A stretch of 64,000 nt of DNA, taken from NCBI RefSeq assembly GCF_900445255.1, contig NZ_UAPU01000007.1:124001-188000 (forward strand), in the 5' to 3' direction. Position numbers and translations under genes: made by a program. Positions within the stretch are counted from its first letter, which is position 1, and the number at the start of each line of letters is the position of its first letter. The notes below the pieces were generated by a model that saw nothing but the letters and a program-made list of their open reading frames with translations, was not told the origin of the DNA and made no database searches. Below are positions 19,686-29,101 of this stretch, piece after piece. The stretch comes from Anaerobiospirillum thomasii. Lineage in GTDB: Bacteria; Pseudomonadota; Gammaproteobacteria; Enterobacterales; Succinivibrionaceae.

Positions 19686-20381
19686 ATGCAGAGTATTGCC
19701 ATTATTCCAGCTCGCGGCGGTTCAAAAAGAATACCTTTAAAAAATATCAAGGATTTTAACGGCAAACCGCTTATTGCCTACTCAATTGAGGCTGCCCTCT
19801 ACTCAGGAGTGTTCAATGAGGTTGTAGTCTCAACTGACGATGAGCAGATTGCAGCTATTGCCCGTGATTTTGGCGCTGTTACCCCATTTATGCGCGACAG
19901 TGCTTTGGCCGATGACTTTACAGGCACAGATGATGTAACTTTAGATGCTGTACGTCAGATGGAGAGCATACGTCGTGTCCACTATGACTATTTTGCCTGC
20001 ATCTATGCCACAGCTCCGCTGTTAAAACCTTATGATCTGCAAAAGGCCTATGATAAATTCATAACCGAAAAGGCAGATTATCTGTACTCCTGCTGTGAAT
20101 TTCCATTCCCTGTACAAAGAGCTCAGTATCTTGATAAAGACGGTACTCCATGCCCATTTATGCCAGACTGCTATAATATGCGCTCACAAGATCTTAAAAA
20201 AGCCTATCAGGATGCAGGACAGTTTTATTTCTACTCCCGCAACTTTTTAGAAGATAAAGCCAATCTTGTCAGAAGAGCCTATGAAATGCCACGCCTTAGA
20301 GTAATTGATATTGATACTCCTGAGGACTTTGAAATTGCCAAAGTCATGGCTACAGTCATAGAAAGTATGCATGTCAAATAA
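19686..20381 (+). CDS. pseF: Pseudaminic acid cytidylyltransferase PseF
   Basis: Activates pseudaminic acid with CTP to CMP-Pse. It has 231 residues, a GT-A-like nucleotidyltransferase. The CTP-binding loop is IIPARGGSKRIPLKNI (6-21). VVVSTDDEQIAAIA and YATAPLL, together with the Asp-rich C-terminal IDIDTPEDFEIAK, match PseF/NeuA proteins. The last 11 bases overlap pseG, indicating coupled translation. Confidence 0.93.
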   Translation: MQSIAIIPARGGSKRIPLKNIKDFNGKPLIAYSIEAALYSGVFNEVVVSTDDEQIAAIARDFGAVTPFMRDSALADDFTGTDDVTLDAVRQMESIRRVHYDYFACIYATAPLLKPYDLQKAYDKFITEKADYLYSCCEFPFPVQRAQYLDKDGTPCPFMPDCYNMRSQDLKKAYQDAGQFYFYSRNFLEDKANLVRRAYEMPRLRVIDIDTPEDFEIAKVMATVIESMHVK

Positions 20382-21378
20382 AGATAAAAAGACAATTGCC
20401 GTGGTGCTGCGTGCCGATTTTGCTTTAGGCACGGGGCATCTTATGCGTGTCAAAACCCTGCTAAACTCCCTTGGCAGTGATTTTGACTATTATCTTTTTG
20501 CAACAGACTTTGATGATAAGCTCAAAGCCCTTGCCACAGAGTATAAAGATATTGTCTGTGCCCCTCTTTGTACCCTTGAGAGAAAAATCAAAGAGATGTC
20601 GCCTGATGCCATCATCTTTGATCACTACTTTTTAGATGCCTCTTTTGAAAGTCTCTTTTATGTAGACAGTAAAATTATCATAATTGATGATCTTGCCAAC
20701 AGAGAACACAAAGCCCATGTGCTTATAGATCCAAGTATTGGCAGGCAGAGTATAGATTATGCAGATCTTGTCAATAAAGAGTGTGAGCTGTATACAGGGC
20801 AGCTGTATGCTCTTATCAAGGATGACTTTGTACAGATTCTAAACAGCTCTGACAGAGTATGTGACCGCAGAGTTTTAATTGCCTATGGCGGCGCCGATCC
20901 GGCTCATGCCACACTAAAGGCTGTAAAAAGTATAACTGCAGATAAGAGAGTTGCTGACTACACATTTACCGTGCTTTCTGGTAAGGTCAATCCAGACTAT
21001 GATCTTATAAAAGATCTCTGCGCCCCTTTTGACAATATTAAAGTTCTGCGCCACAGTGATAATGTCCCTGCTCTTATACTGCAGCACTCCCTGGCCCTTG
21101 GTGCCTACGGCGGCATGTTCTCAGAGCGCATTATAAGCAAGGTGCCATCTATCTGTACCTCTATTGCCTCCAATCAGGATAGAGGACGCAGCATTATTCA
21201 AAATACACAGGTAGGAGTCAATCTTGAGCTGTCTGAGCTTGAGAATAAGGATCTTATCTTCAGCGCCCTGCTTGAGCTTGAAACACACTACGGCTTTTAT
21301 GTAAGTCAGTGCAAAAAAGTCTTTGATGGCAAGTCTCTTGAGAGAATCAACAATATAATTAAAATTTTATTAAAATAA
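20371..21378 (+). CDS. pseG: UDP-2,4-diacetamido-2,4,6-trideoxy-beta-L-altropyranose hydrolase PseG
   Basis: Removes UDP from the diacetamido sugar before condensation by PseI. It has 335 residues. GTGHLMRVKTLL (about 20-31) carries the catalytic-type GxGHxxR motif near the N-terminus. IIFDHYFLDASFE, IIDDLANREH and LIAYGGADPAHATLK match PseG of the GT-B fold (MurG-like). A terminator follows at 21542. pseH (acetyltransferase) and pseI (synthase), needed for a complete pathway, are not in the window. Confidence 0.9.
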   Translation: MSNKDKKTIAVVLRADFALGTGHLMRVKTLLNSLGSDFDYYLFATDFDDKLKALATEYKDIVCAPLCTLERKIKEMSPDAIIFDHYFLDASFESLFYVDSKIIIIDDLANREHKAHVLIDPSIGRQSIDYADLVNKECELYTGQLYALIKDDFVQILNSSDRVCDRRVLIAYGGADPAHATLKAVKSITADKRVADYTFTVLSGKVNPDYDLIKDLCAPFDNIKVLRHSDNVPALILQHSLALGAYGGMFSERIISKVPSICTSIASNQDRGRSIIQNTQVGVNLELSELENKDLIFSALLELETHYGFYVSQCKKVFDGKSLERINNIIKILLK

Positions 21379-21541
21379 ATCTCTTACAATTCAACAACTT
21401 GAACTTTTCTCAAGAAAATATTTAATTTTTTATTAATAATGCATGAACTTTTTAATTTTATGCAGGTCAAAGTATTAGATTTCAGATAAATCGCAGATTT
21501 TTTAAAGACTTTAGATGTAATCTCATCCCAATTAATTTTTT

Positions 21542-21570
21542 AAGCCAGATTATATATCTGGCTTTTTTTT
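21542..21570 (+). terminator. Intrinsic terminator of the fleQ-pseBCFG unit
   Basis: Nine-base-pair stem AAGCCAGAT/ATCTGGCTT with a 5-nt loop and a long T run. Confidence 0.9.
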
Positions 21571-21640
21571 GCCCCTAATTTGCCTCTTTTTTTACCAATT
21601 TTTAGCAAAATTACCTTATTTTTCATCTATATAATACATA

Positions 21641-21656
21641 TGGTCTATAAATTGCT
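21641..21656 (+). promoter_or_regulatory. Sigma54 promoter of the first flagellin array
   Basis: TGGTCT-N5-TTGCT: perfect -12, acceptable -24, correct GG-N10-GC spacing. The start would be near 21668, about 116 bases before the first flagellin ATG. Confidence 0.6.
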
Positions 21657-21695
21657 TTTATTTTTAAAACCAGTTTTTTCGAGGCAATTTTTTCC

Positions 21696-21720
21696 TTTTG
21701 CCACCTTTTCTATGGCAAAA
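21696..21720. repeat. Inverted repeat in the leader of the first flagellin array
   Basis: TTTTGCC-N11-GGCAAAA, perfect 7-base arms, 30-55 bases past the predicted sigma54 start. It resembles the TTGCC/GGCAA repeats of flgK and the second array, though it lies further downstream. Confidence 0.5.
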
Positions 21721-21783
21721 GATAACAATTTCCTCAGGCACTATATGTAATTAAAAATAATATTTTAATTAGGAGGGAATGAC

Positions 21784-22707
21784 ATGGCACTTTTTGTTAA
21801 TACCAATGTCTCTTCAATCAATGGTCAGCGCAATTTAACCAACGCTACCAATAATTTAAATACTACCTATCAGAGATTATCATCTGGTATGCGCATCAAC
21901 TCAGCCAAAGACGATGCCGCCGGTCTGCAGATCTCCGATCGTTTAACCTCACAGATCAATGGTTTAAATCAGGGTAACCGCAATACCAACGATGGCATAG
22001 CCCTTGCCCAGACAGTTGAAGGCGCCATGGATGAAATGACCACCATGCTCCAGCGCATCCGTACTCTTGCAGTACAGTCAGCCAACGGTACCAACAATCA
22101 AAAGGACCGTGATGCCCTGCAGCAGGAAGTAACTCAGCTCTCAACTGAAATTTCTCGTATTGCTGAGCAGACAAGATTTGGTGGTGAGCAGGTTCTCTAC
22201 GGTACAGATGGTAATAACAGACGCGGTCTTGTTTCCAGTCTTGGTACCATTATGATTCAAGTAGGTGCCTATAATGGTGATACCCTGACCATGACTGGCT
22301 TCTCACAGGGCTTTACTGTATCAGGAATATCCTCTCAGGCCAATGGCGCAGCCATTGCAGCAGACGCCAACGCAGAAGGTCTGTTAGTAGAGGGCAATAT
22401 TGCAAGATTCTCAGTAAGTATGCAGTCAACATCTGCAAGTACCATCGCAGGTGTAGATAAATTAATTCAGGCTGTAGATAAACAGCGCGCTCACTTAGGT
22501 GCCATGCAGAATCGTATGGAATCAACCATACGTAATCAGTCCAATATCTCTATGAACGTATCTGATGCCAGATCACGTATCCGTGATACAGATTTTGCCG
22601 AAGAGTCAGCCAAACTCTCTCAACAGACGATTATTCAGCAGGCTGCAAGCTCTATGCTTACCCAGGCCAACACCAGACCACAGCTGGCTCTGTCCCTGCT
22701 TGGCTAA
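21784..22707 (+). CDS. fliC: Flagellin 1 (MALFV family), first of a tandem array
   Basis: Filament subunit, 307 residues, without large D2/D3 outer domains. N-terminal D0/D1 (about 1-134) starts [21 protein letters not shown]-terminal D1/D0 (about 224-307) ends QLALSLLG. The middle (135-223) is the variable, Ser/Thr-containing outer part. It differs from its neighbours by [12 protein letters not shown], with Glu in place of Cys at the Cys-Gln-Thr position of paralogues 2-5. Strong Shine-Dalgarno AGGAGGG. It is transcribed from the sigma54-type promoter upstream and probably reads through into flagellins 2-4. It is a likely target for pseudaminic acid. Confidence 0.96.
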   Translation: MALFVNTNVSSINGQRNLTNATNNLNTTYQRLSSGMRINSAKDDAAGLQISDRLTSQINGLNQGNRNTNDGIALAQTVEGAMDEMTTMLQRIRTLAVQSANGTNNQKDRDALQQEVTQLSTEISRIAEQTRFGGEQVLYGTDGNNRRGLVSSLGTIMIQVGAYNGDTLTMTGFSQGFTVSGISSQANGAAIAADANAEGLLVEGNIARFSVSMQSTSASTIAGVDKLIQAVDKQRAHLGAMQNRMESTIRNQSNISMNVSDARSRIRDTDFAEESAKLSQQTIIQQAASSMLTQANTRPQLALSLLG

Positions 22708-22745
22708 CAGTTTTTAATGATGCGATATTTTAAAGGAATTTAAAA
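22708..22745 (+). repeat. 38-bp flagellin spacer, copy 1
   Basis: Spacer between flagellins 1 and 2 containing the AAAGGAAT ribosome site. It is identical to the spacer at 23658-23695 and nearly identical to 24623-24660. No promoter or terminator is visible, which supports co-transcription. Confidence 0.85.
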
Positions 22746-23657
22746 ATGGCACTTTTTGTAAATACTAACGTATCTTCAATTAATGGCCAGCGTAATTTAA
22801 CCAACGCTACCAACAATTTAAACACAACCTATCAGAGATTATCATCTGGCATGCGCATCAACTCAGCTAAAGATGATGCCGCAGGTCTTCAGATCTCAGA
22901 TCGTTTAACCTCACAGATCAATGGTTTAAATCAGGGTAACCGCAATACCAACGATGGCATAGCTCTTGCCCAAACAGTTGAAGGCGCCATGGATGAAATG
23001 ACAACCATGCTGCAGCGTATTCGCACTCTTGCAGTACAGGCTTCAAACGGTACCAATAATCAGAAGGATCGTGATGCCCTGCAGCAGGAAGTAACTCAGC
23101 TCTCAACTGAAATAACCCGTATTGCCTGCCAGACTCGTTTTGGTGGTGAATTAGTTCTAGCCGGTGCAGATAAAGGCATAATCAGTGCTGAAGGAACTAT
23201 TAAACTTCAGGTAGGTGCCTATAATGGTGACACCCTCACCATGACCGGCTTCTCTCTTGGCTTTACAGTATCTGGTATTGCCTCACAGGGTGGTGGTGCA
23301 ACTATTAATGGTGATGCAAATACTGATGGTTTATTAAAAGACGGCGATCTTGTTAGATTCTCTGTAAGTACACAGACAGTATCAGCAAATACTATTTCTG
23401 GTGTAGATAAATTAATTCAGGCTGTAGATAAGCAGCGCGCTCACTTAGGTGCCATGCAGAATCGTATGGAATCAACCATACGTAATCAGTCCAATATCTC
23501 TATGAACGTATCTGATGCCAGATCACGTATCCGTGATACAGATTTTGCCGAAGAGTCAGCCAAACTCTCTCAACAGACCATTATTCAGCAGGCTGCAAGC
23601 TCTATGCTTACCCAGGCCAACACCAGACCGCAGCTGGCTCTGTCCCTGCTTGGCTAA
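22746..23657 (+). CDS. fliC: Flagellin 2 (MALFV family)
   Basis: Filament subunit of 303 residues. The conserved N-terminal block (to about residue 134, [12 protein letters not shown]) and C-terminal block are almost identical in DNA to those of flagellins 1 and 3. Only about 85 central residues differ, with [25 protein letters not shown] shared in part with flagellin 1. A single Cys in the D1 region (IACQTRFGG) is unusual for a flagellin but is shared by paralogues 3, 4 and 5. It lies 38 bases from both neighbours on the same transcript. Confidence 0.96.
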   Translation: MALFVNTNVSSINGQRNLTNATNNLNTTYQRLSSGMRINSAKDDAAGLQISDRLTSQINGLNQGNRNTNDGIALAQTVEGAMDEMTTMLQRIRTLAVQASNGTNNQKDRDALQQEVTQLSTEITRIACQTRFGGELVLAGADKGIISAEGTIKLQVGAYNGDTLTMTGFSLGFTVSGIASQGGGATINGDANTDGLLKDGDLVRFSVSTQTVSANTISGVDKLIQAVDKQRAHLGAMQNRMESTIRNQSNISMNVSDARSRIRDTDFAEESAKLSQQTIIQQAASSMLTQANTRPQLALSLLG

Positions 23658-23695
23658 CAGTTTTTAATGATGCGATATTTTAAAGGAATTTAAAA
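23658..23695 (+). repeat. 38-bp flagellin spacer, copy 2
   Basis: Exact copy of the spacer at 22708-22745. The identity extends into the flanking coding sequence on both sides, which marks a recent duplication or gene conversion. Confidence 0.85.
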
Positions 23696-24622
23696 ATGGC
23701 ACTTTTTGTAAATACTAACGTATCTTCAATTAATGGCCAGCGTAATTTAACCAACGCTACCAACAATTTAAACACAACCTATCAGAGATTATCATCTGGC
23801 ATGCGCATCAACTCAGCCAAAGATGATGCCGCAGGTCTTCAGATCTCAGATCGTTTAACCTCACAGATCAATGGTTTAAATCAGGGTAACCGCAATACCA
23901 ACGATGGCATAGCTCTTGCCCAGACAGTTGAAGGCGCTATGGATGAAATGACCACCATGCTCCAGCGCATTCGTACTCTTGCTGTTCAGTCATCAAACGG
24001 TACCAATAATCAGAAGGATCGTGACGCCCTGCAGCAGGAAGTAACTCAGCTCTCAACTGAAATTACCCGTATTGCCTGCCAGACCCGTTTTGGTGGTGAA
24101 GTTGTACTTGCCGGTGCCTCAGGTCAGGCCGGCGTCATGAAAGGTCTTATTGCCACTGATGGTAGCATTCAGCTTCAGGTTGGAGCTTATAATGGTGACA
24201 CACTTAAGATGACTGGCTTTTCAAGCGGTTTTGTTGTAAGTAGTATCGCCAAGGAAGCTGGTCTTACACCTGCAGCTGCAACAAAAGACGGTTTAATCAT
24301 GACAGCAGCTGGTGCCGCCCGTTTTGCTATTTCAACTCAAACTGACTCTATGGATGCTATTGCATCTGTAGATAAGATGATTGAGGTTATTGACAAGCAA
24401 CGCGCCCACTTAGGTGCCATGCAAAACCGCATGGAATCAACTATACGCAATCAGTCCAACATCTCTATGAACGTATCTGATGCCAGATCACGTATCCGTG
24501 ATACAGACTTTGCCGAAGAGTCAGCCAAACTCTCACAGCAGACCATTATTCAGCAGGCTGCAAGCTCTATGCTTACACAGGCTAACACCCGACCACAGCT
24601 GGCTCTGTCCCTGCTTGGCTAA
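23696..24622 (+). CDS. fliC: Flagellin 3 (MALFV family)
   Basis: Filament subunit of 308 residues, the longest of the first array. The N-terminal DNA is nearly identical to flagellin 2 for about 400 bases. The centre (about 135-224) is its own and carries an insertion ([21 protein letters not shown]) and a more Ala-rich stretch. The C-terminal block starts at [17 protein letters not shown]. The conserved terminal helices pack into the filament core, while the variable centre faces outwards and would give a distinct antigenic surface. Confidence 0.96.
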   Translation: MALFVNTNVSSINGQRNLTNATNNLNTTYQRLSSGMRINSAKDDAAGLQISDRLTSQINGLNQGNRNTNDGIALAQTVEGAMDEMTTMLQRIRTLAVQSSNGTNNQKDRDALQQEVTQLSTEITRIACQTRFGGEVVLAGASGQAGVMKGLIATDGSIQLQVGAYNGDTLKMTGFSSGFVVSSIAKEAGLTPAAATKDGLIMTAAGAARFAISTQTDSMDAIASVDKMIEVIDKQRAHLGAMQNRMESTIRNQSNISMNVSDARSRIRDTDFAEESAKLSQQTIIQQAASSMLTQANTRPQLALSLLG

Positions 24623-24660
24623 TTGTGTTTAACGATGCGATATTTTAAAGGAATTTAAAA
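24623..24660 (+). repeat. 38-bp flagellin spacer, copy 3
   Basis: Same length and same last 25 bases as copies 1 and 2, with a few changes at the 5' end. It carries the ribosome site for flagellin 4. Confidence 0.8.
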
Positions 24661-25566
24661 ATGGCACTTTTTGTAAATACTAACGTATCTTCAATTAATG
24701 GCCAGCGCAATTTAACTAACGCTACCAATAATTTAAATACTACCTATCAGAGATTATCTTCAGGTCTTCGCATCAACTCTGCAAAAGATGACGCTGCCGG
24801 ACTTCAGATCTCAGATCGTTTAACCTCACAGATCAATGGTTTAAACCAGGGTAACCGCAATACCAACGATGGCATAGCTCTTGCCCAGACTGTTGAAGGC
24901 GCCATGGATGAAATGACCACCATGCTCCAACGCATGCGTACTCTTGCAGTACAGTCTGCCAACGGCACTAACAACACAAAAGATCGTGATGCCATTCAGC
25001 AGGAAGTAACTCAGCTGTCACATGAGATTACAAGAATTGCATGTCAGACCAGATTTGGTGGAAATTCAATTTTAAATGGTACAGCAGCAGCTGGCACATT
25101 ATTGGGGTCTGGTGGCGTTATAACTCTGCAGGTTGGAGCCTACAATGGTGATACCTTAAAGATGACCGGCTTTAGCCTTGGCTTTACCCTGTCAGGAATT
25201 GCCGATTCTGCCGGTATCAAGGCTGCTAATGATACCGCACTGGTTAATGATGGTACTAACAGATTAGCTGTAAGCACACAGTCTTTGGCAGCTGCTGCAA
25301 TTACCATGATTGACAGCTTTGTTGGTGTTATTGACAAACAGCGCGCTCACTTAGGTGCCATGCAAAATCGTATGGAGTCAACCATACGCAATCAGTCCAA
25401 TATCTCTATGAACGTATCTGATGCCAGATCACGTATTCGTGATACAGACTTTGCCGAAGAATCTGCCAAACTGTCACAGCAGACCATCATTCAGCAGGCA
25501 GCCTCATCCATGCTGACACAGGCTAATACCAGACCTCAGCTGGCTCTGTCCCTGCTTGGAGGTTAA
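24661..25566 (+). CDS. fliC: Flagellin 4 (MALFV family), last of the first array
   Basis: Filament subunit of 301 residues, the most diverged member of the array. It has [11 protein letters not shown] instead of [36 protein letters not shown], and an extra C-terminal Gly (SLLGG) as in the second subfamily. The central region (about 135-216) has [23 protein letters not shown] strong hairpin 15 bases after the stop ends the transcript. Confidence 0.96.
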   Translation: MALFVNTNVSSINGQRNLTNATNNLNTTYQRLSSGLRINSAKDDAAGLQISDRLTSQINGLNQGNRNTNDGIALAQTVEGAMDEMTTMLQRMRTLAVQSANGTNNTKDRDAIQQEVTQLSHEITRIACQTRFGGNSILNGTAAAGTLLGSGGVITLQVGAYNGDTLKMTGFSLGFTLSGIADSAGIKAANDTALVNDGTNRLAVSTQSLAAAAITMIDSFVGVIDKQRAHLGAMQNRMESTIRNQSNISMNVSDARSRIRDTDFAEESAKLSQQTIIQQAASSMLTQANTRPQLALSLLGG

Positions 25567-25580
25567 TACCTAAATATTGT

Positions 25581-25609
25581 ATCTGCGATCTTGCTACAAG
25601 ATCGCAGAT
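25581..25609 (+). terminator. Terminator hairpin of the first flagellin array
   Basis: Perfect 13-base arms ATCTGCGATCTTG / CAAGATCGCAGAT with a 3-nt loop. The T-tract is weak, but the stem is very stable. Confidence 0.75.
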
Positions 25610-26079
25610 ATTTCACTCTAAATCCAACTCCTCATATCCTACAGTTCACATTCATTTTAAATCTAAGCTACTATACATATCTTTCATAGCCAGAAAGTCA
25701 ATCTTATACCGTAGCAGAACCCGTAAATATATGACCGTTGAATAGCTCTATTCTTTTAAACCAATTTTTAGTACTGCTGTCACTGCTATAAATTTATAGT
25801 ATAGATGCTCCAACCATAATAGCGGTTTATTCTTCGATAAATGGGAAATTTCTCTTTTTTGGTAAAATGGGATATTTTTTGCAATGTGGAAATTTTGGTG
25901 CAAATAACTTAAACATAAGTTTTTTTATAAATAATTTCCACTTTACATTTCCAATTTTCAGATCTTAAGATGAGGTCAGAGTTTACAAAACCGGCTTTAT
26001 TAACCTGTGTCCCAATACATGTCGGTGGCACATAATTACTGCTTTTATATTAAGCTATTGTCTTTATAAATTTTGCAAT

Positions 26080-26104
26080 AAAAAAGGGGAGCATTTAGCC
26101 CCCC
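26080..26104 (-). terminator. Intrinsic terminator of flagellin 5
   Basis: On the minus strand a GC-rich hairpin (arms at 26086-26092 and 26098-26104, one mismatch) is followed by TTTTTT. Confidence 0.75.
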
Positions 26105-26129
26105 AGAGGATATCAAATATTGTTTAAAA

Positions 26130-27047
26130 CTAGCCAAGCAGTGACAGAGCCAGCTGTGGTCTTGAGTTGGCCTGTGTCAGCATTGAGCTTGCAGCCTGCT
26201 GAATAATGGTCTGCTGTGATAGTTTGGCAGATTCTTCTGCAAAGTCTGTATCACGGATACGTGCACGGGCATCAGATACGTTCATGGAAACATTTGACTG
26301 ATTGCGGATTGATGATTCCATACGGTTCTGCATAGCACCTAAGTGAGCGCGCTGCTTATCTACAGTGTCAATTAACAAATCAACTGTTGCAATTGTAAGT
26401 GTAGCTAAAGATTGAGCAGATACTGTAAATCTTTCAGAACCTGCTGCTCCAGCTAGACCACTTGTTGATGCTGTTGCATCGGCTGCTACTTTAGAACCTG
26501 CTTTAGAGGCTATTCCCATTAAAGTAAAGCCGTTACTGTAAAATGTCATCTCAAGCTTATCTCCCTGATAAGCTCCAACCTGAATTGACACAATACCTTT
26601 TGTATTTATAAGAGCACCTGTCTTACCAGCTGCCAGAATCTGCTCACCACCAAACTTGGTCTGACAGGCAATACGGGTAATCTCATTAGACAGCTGTGTT
26701 ACTTCCTGCTGCAAAGCATCACGATCCTTGGCGTTATTGGTACCGTTGGCAGACTGCACTGCAAGAGTACGAATACGCTGCAGCATAGTGGTCATTTCAT
26801 CCATGGCGCCTTCGGCTGTCTGAGCTAAAGCTATGCCATCATTGGTGTTGCGGTTGCCCTGATTTAAACCATTGATCTGTGAGGTTAAACGATCTGAAAT
26901 CTGAAGGCCGGCGGCATCATCTTTTGCAGAGTTAATGCGCATACCTGATGATAATCTCTGATATGTAGTATTGAGATTATTAGTAGCATTGGTAAGGTTG
27001 CGCTGACCATTAATTGATGAAACGTTGGTATTTACAAAAAGTGCCAT
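26130..27047 (-). CDS. fliC: Flagellin 5 (MALFV family), singly transcribed
   Basis: Filament subunit of 305 residues on the opposite strand from the array. It shares the MALFV N-terminal block, with Ala for Val at AQTAEGAMDEM, and the C-terminal block with small changes (MESSIRNQSNVSMN, DARARIRD, TQANSRPQ). The central part (about 135-222) is unique: ILAAGKTGALINTKGIVSIQ and a Ser/Ala/Thr-rich run near 185. Unlike the other eight flagellin genes it has an excellent sigma28 promoter, so it should be expressed as a late gene independent of sigma54. Confidence 0.96.
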   Translation of the reverse strand: MALFVNTNVSSINGQRNLTNATNNLNTTYQRLSSGMRINSAKDDAAGLQISDRLTSQINGLNQGNRNTNDGIALAQTAEGAMDEMTTMLQRIRTLAVQSANGTNNAKDRDALQQEVTQLSNEITRIACQTKFGGEQILAAGKTGALINTKGIVSIQVGAYQGDKLEMTFYSNGFTLMGIASKAGSKVAADATASTSGLAGAAGSERFTVSAQSLATLTIATVDLLIDTVDKQRAHLGAMQNRMESSIRNQSNVSMNVSDARARIRDTDFAEESAKLSQQTIIQQAASSMLTQANSRPQLALSLLG

Positions 27048-27086
27048 AATTAGCCTCCAAATGAATTCTGTTTGTTGAATGTTTAA

Positions 27087-27113
27087 TTAACGGCTATCAA
27101 AATAGCAACTTTA
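27087..27113 (-). promoter_or_regulatory. Sigma28 (FliA) promoter of flagellin 5
   Basis: Minus strand TAAAGTTG-N11-GCCGTTAA, almost the same as the flaG promoter at 9796. The start would be near 27079, about 30 bases before the ATG. Confidence 0.82.
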
Positions 27114-27157
27114 ATATTTTTTATATTTATTTTATGAAATATTTTCTTTGATATTGC

Positions 27158-27179
27158 GCTGCAGTCAAACTACTGCAGC
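27158..27179. terminator. Hairpin after fliR
   Basis: GCTGCAGT-N6-ACTGCAGC, perfect 8-base arms, 24 bases downstream of the fliR stop. There is no T-run on either strand, so its action as a terminator is uncertain. It separates the fliL-R operon from flagellin 5. Confidence 0.5.
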
Positions 27180-27202
27180 CAAAAAGAGAGGATCTTAAAA
27201 TA

Positions 27203-27997
27203 TTAATACGGACCTTCGCAGCTTGTGCCTATTAAGGAGCAGGTTCTTTCTGAAATAGCATTAAGAGCAATGTAGAAATTACCCATAAAGGCATCAAGTG
27301 CCAGCACCAGCACAAAGAATCCTACAATCATACTTACAGCAAAGCCCATTGAGAATACGTTAAGCTGAGGAGCTGCCTTGGTCATAACACCAAAGGTAAA
27401 GTTCACCACAAGCATGGTACAGATAGCGCTGATTGACATGGCAATGGCACATTGAAACATAACTGTACCAAAGCTTATAAGCTCGCGCAGATGCAGAGTA
27501 TCAAAGCTCTCAGGACCTATTGGCATAGTCTCAAAAGACATGAGCAGCAATCTGAAAAATAAAAGATGCCCATCCACAGCAAAGAAGACGAGAGTTACAA
27601 GAACTGTGAAAAACTGTCCTACAACAGGAGCATTGGTACCAGATACAGGATCTACCAGTGAGGCAAAGCCAAGACCTGTCTGCATTGCTACAATCTGACC
27701 TGCAATAACAAAAGCCTGGGCCAGAAACTGCGTCATAAGACCTATTCCTACGCCAATTATGACCTGATTGATAGTTGTAACAATACCCAATACTGTAAAA
27801 GGCTGCAGGCTTGGATCAACTTTGGGAATTGATGGCAGCATGCACACTGTCATAGCCAGAGTGAACAAGGCTCTGACACGTGTAGGAATAGTACCACCGC
27901 CAATTGCAAACATGGCCATTAAAAAGCCGCCTATGCGGCATAAAGGCCAGACAATTGATGAGACTGACTCAAGAGCAAGTGGTTCTAAAAAGTTCAT
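27203..27997 (-). CDS. fliR: Flagellar export gate protein FliR
   Basis: Integral membrane component of the flagellar type III export gate with FliP and FliQ. It has 264 residues. Several hydrophobic helices span the chain. Family segments VWPLCRIGGFLMAMFAIGG near the N-terminus, IGVGIGLMTQFLAQAFVIAGQIVAMQTGLGFASLVDPVSGTNAPVVGQF in the middle, and KAAPQLNVFSMGFAV are typical. It starts 1 base after fliQ. flhB, often next, is not found; the operon ends here. Confidence 0.94.
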   Translation of the reverse strand: MNFLEPLALESVSSIVWPLCRIGGFLMAMFAIGGGTIPTRVRALFTLAMTVCMLPSIPKVDPSLQPFTVLGIVTTINQVIIGVGIGLMTQFLAQAFVIAGQIVAMQTGLGFASLVDPVSGTNAPVVGQFFTVLVTLVFFAVDGHLLFFRLLLMSFETMPIGPESFDTLHLRELISFGTVMFQCAIAMSISAICTMLVVNFTFGVMTKAAPQLNVFSMGFAVSMIVGFFVLVLALDAFMGNFYIALNAISERTCSLIGTSCEGPY

Positions 27998-27998
27998 A

Positions 27999-28268
27999 CT
28001 AGCCTATTACCTGAGGAATAAGATGTATCATTTCTTTGAAAAATGACATCATCTTCTCAAGACCCCAGTGGGCACCTAAAATCAGTGCCAGCACCGTAAC
28101 AATAAGACGCGGCAGGAATGAGAGCGTCTGTTCGTTGATAGATGTAGCCGCCTGGAAAATAGAGACTATAAGACCAACAACAAGTGATGGAATAATAGAA
28201 GCGCACACTAAAATAGCAACTAGTGTCAAAGCACTTCTTACCACATCGACAAAGACCTCTGGCTCCAT
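27999..28268 (-). CDS. fliQ: Flagellar export gate protein FliQ
   Basis: Small membrane protein of the export gate, 89 residues (family about 89). Two transmembrane helices (about 14-36 and 50-72). The PSLVVGLIVSIFQAATSINEQTLSFLPR segment is diagnostic. It lies 11 bases after fliP and 1 base before fliR. Confidence 0.95.
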   Translation of the reverse strand: MEPEVFVDVVRSALTLVAILVCASIIPSLVVGLIVSIFQAATSINEQTLSFLPRLIVTVLALILGAHWGLEKMMSFFKEMIHLIPQVIG

Positions 28269-28279
28269 AGATTACTCCT

Positions 28280-29101
28280 TTACAAAGGCACACCTATGCC
28301 GTAACTCGACACCAGCGTTCCCATAATCAGTGACCAGCCGTCAACCAGCACAAAGAGCATGAGTTTAAACGGCAGCGATACGATCATAGGCGAGAGCATC
28401 ATCATACCCATGGCCATGAGAATGGATGCTACTACAAGGTCAATAATCAAAAACGGCAAAAAGAGCATAAAGCCAATCTGAAAAGCTGTCTTTAGCTCAC
28501 TTACCATAAAGGCAGGAATGAGCACACGCAGCGGCATTTCCTGCAGATTGTCCACCTTAACATTTGCATACTCGGCAAAAGCATTGAGGTCACTCATACG
28601 TGTCTGCGCCAGCATAAAGCGATGCATAGGCTTTTGCATCAGAACCAGAGCATCTCGGGCCTGTATCTCCTCATTGGCATAAGGAACAATAGCCTCCTCA
28701 TAGATCTCGTCAAAGACTGGAGCCATGATATAAAGAGACAGGAACAGAGTTAAACCGATTAAAATCTGATTGGATGGGCTTGACTGCAGACCTAGAGCCT
28801 GACGAAGAATTGCCAGTACCACAATAATACGGGTAAATGACGTCATCATAATGATGATTGACGGCAAGAAGGTCAAAAGCGTCATCAGGATTACAACCTG
28901 AATGGAGATTGAGTAATCCTGTGTGCCATCTGGATTGGTCTTGACGGTAAAGGCAGTCATATCAAGATCTGCCGCCTTTACATCAGACATAAAATACAAA
29001 ATTGCAAAAAGCAAAAGACTTAAAGTTGAGGATATAAAAAATGTTCTTTTATGTCGCTCAAGTTTTGCTTTTAAACCTGTAATATCAGTGCTCTGCATCA
29101 T
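28280..29101 (-). CDS. fliP: Flagellar export gate protein FliP
   Basis: Core subunit of the export gate. I start it at ATG 29101 ([19 protein letters not shown]), giving 273 residues and a 17-base overlap with fliO. An upstream start at 29152 is possible but would overlap 68 bases. A hydrophobic stretch ending MSDVKAADL looks like the cleaved signal peptide of FliP behind a longer cytoplasmic N-terminus. Signatures [33 protein letters not shown] and [21 protein letters not shown] are clear. Confidence 0.94.
   Translation of the reverse strand: MMQSTDITGLKAKLERHKRTFFISSTLSLLLFAILYFMSDVKAADLDMTAFTVKTNPDGTQDYSISIQVVILMTLLTFLPSIIIMMTSFTRIIVVLAILRQALGLQSSPSNQILIGLTLFLSLYIMAPVFDEIYEEAIVPYANEEIQARDALVLMQKPMHRFMLAQTRMSDLNAFAEYANVKVDNLQEMPLRVLIPAFMVSELKTAFQIGFMLFLPFLIIDLVVASILMAMGMMMLSPMIVSLPFKLMLFVLVDGWSLIMGTLVSSYGIGVPL

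Larger units (their letters stand above)
21379..21783. other. pseG-flagellin intergenic region
   Basis: Holds the pse terminator, the sigma54 promoter and the leader inverted repeat. A TATAAT at 21631-21636 has no partner -35. There is no gene in it. Confidence 0.5.
25567..26129. other. Convergent region between flagellins 4 and 5
   Basis: Contains one terminator from each side. The 470 bases between them are AT-rich, with loosely repeated ATGGGAAATTT-like stretches near 25840-25900. I find no gene, RNA or mobile-element remnant I can support. Confidence 0.4.

Noticed and set aside
22708-24660. Three short, regularly spaced repeats as a possible CRISPR array
   Set aside because: They are 38-bp spacers between flagellin genes about 950 bases apart, not CRISPR repeats.
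27158-27179. Firm bidirectional terminator between fliR and flagellin 5
   Set aside because: The stem is perfect, but neither strand has a T run, so it is kept only as a low-confidence hairpin.
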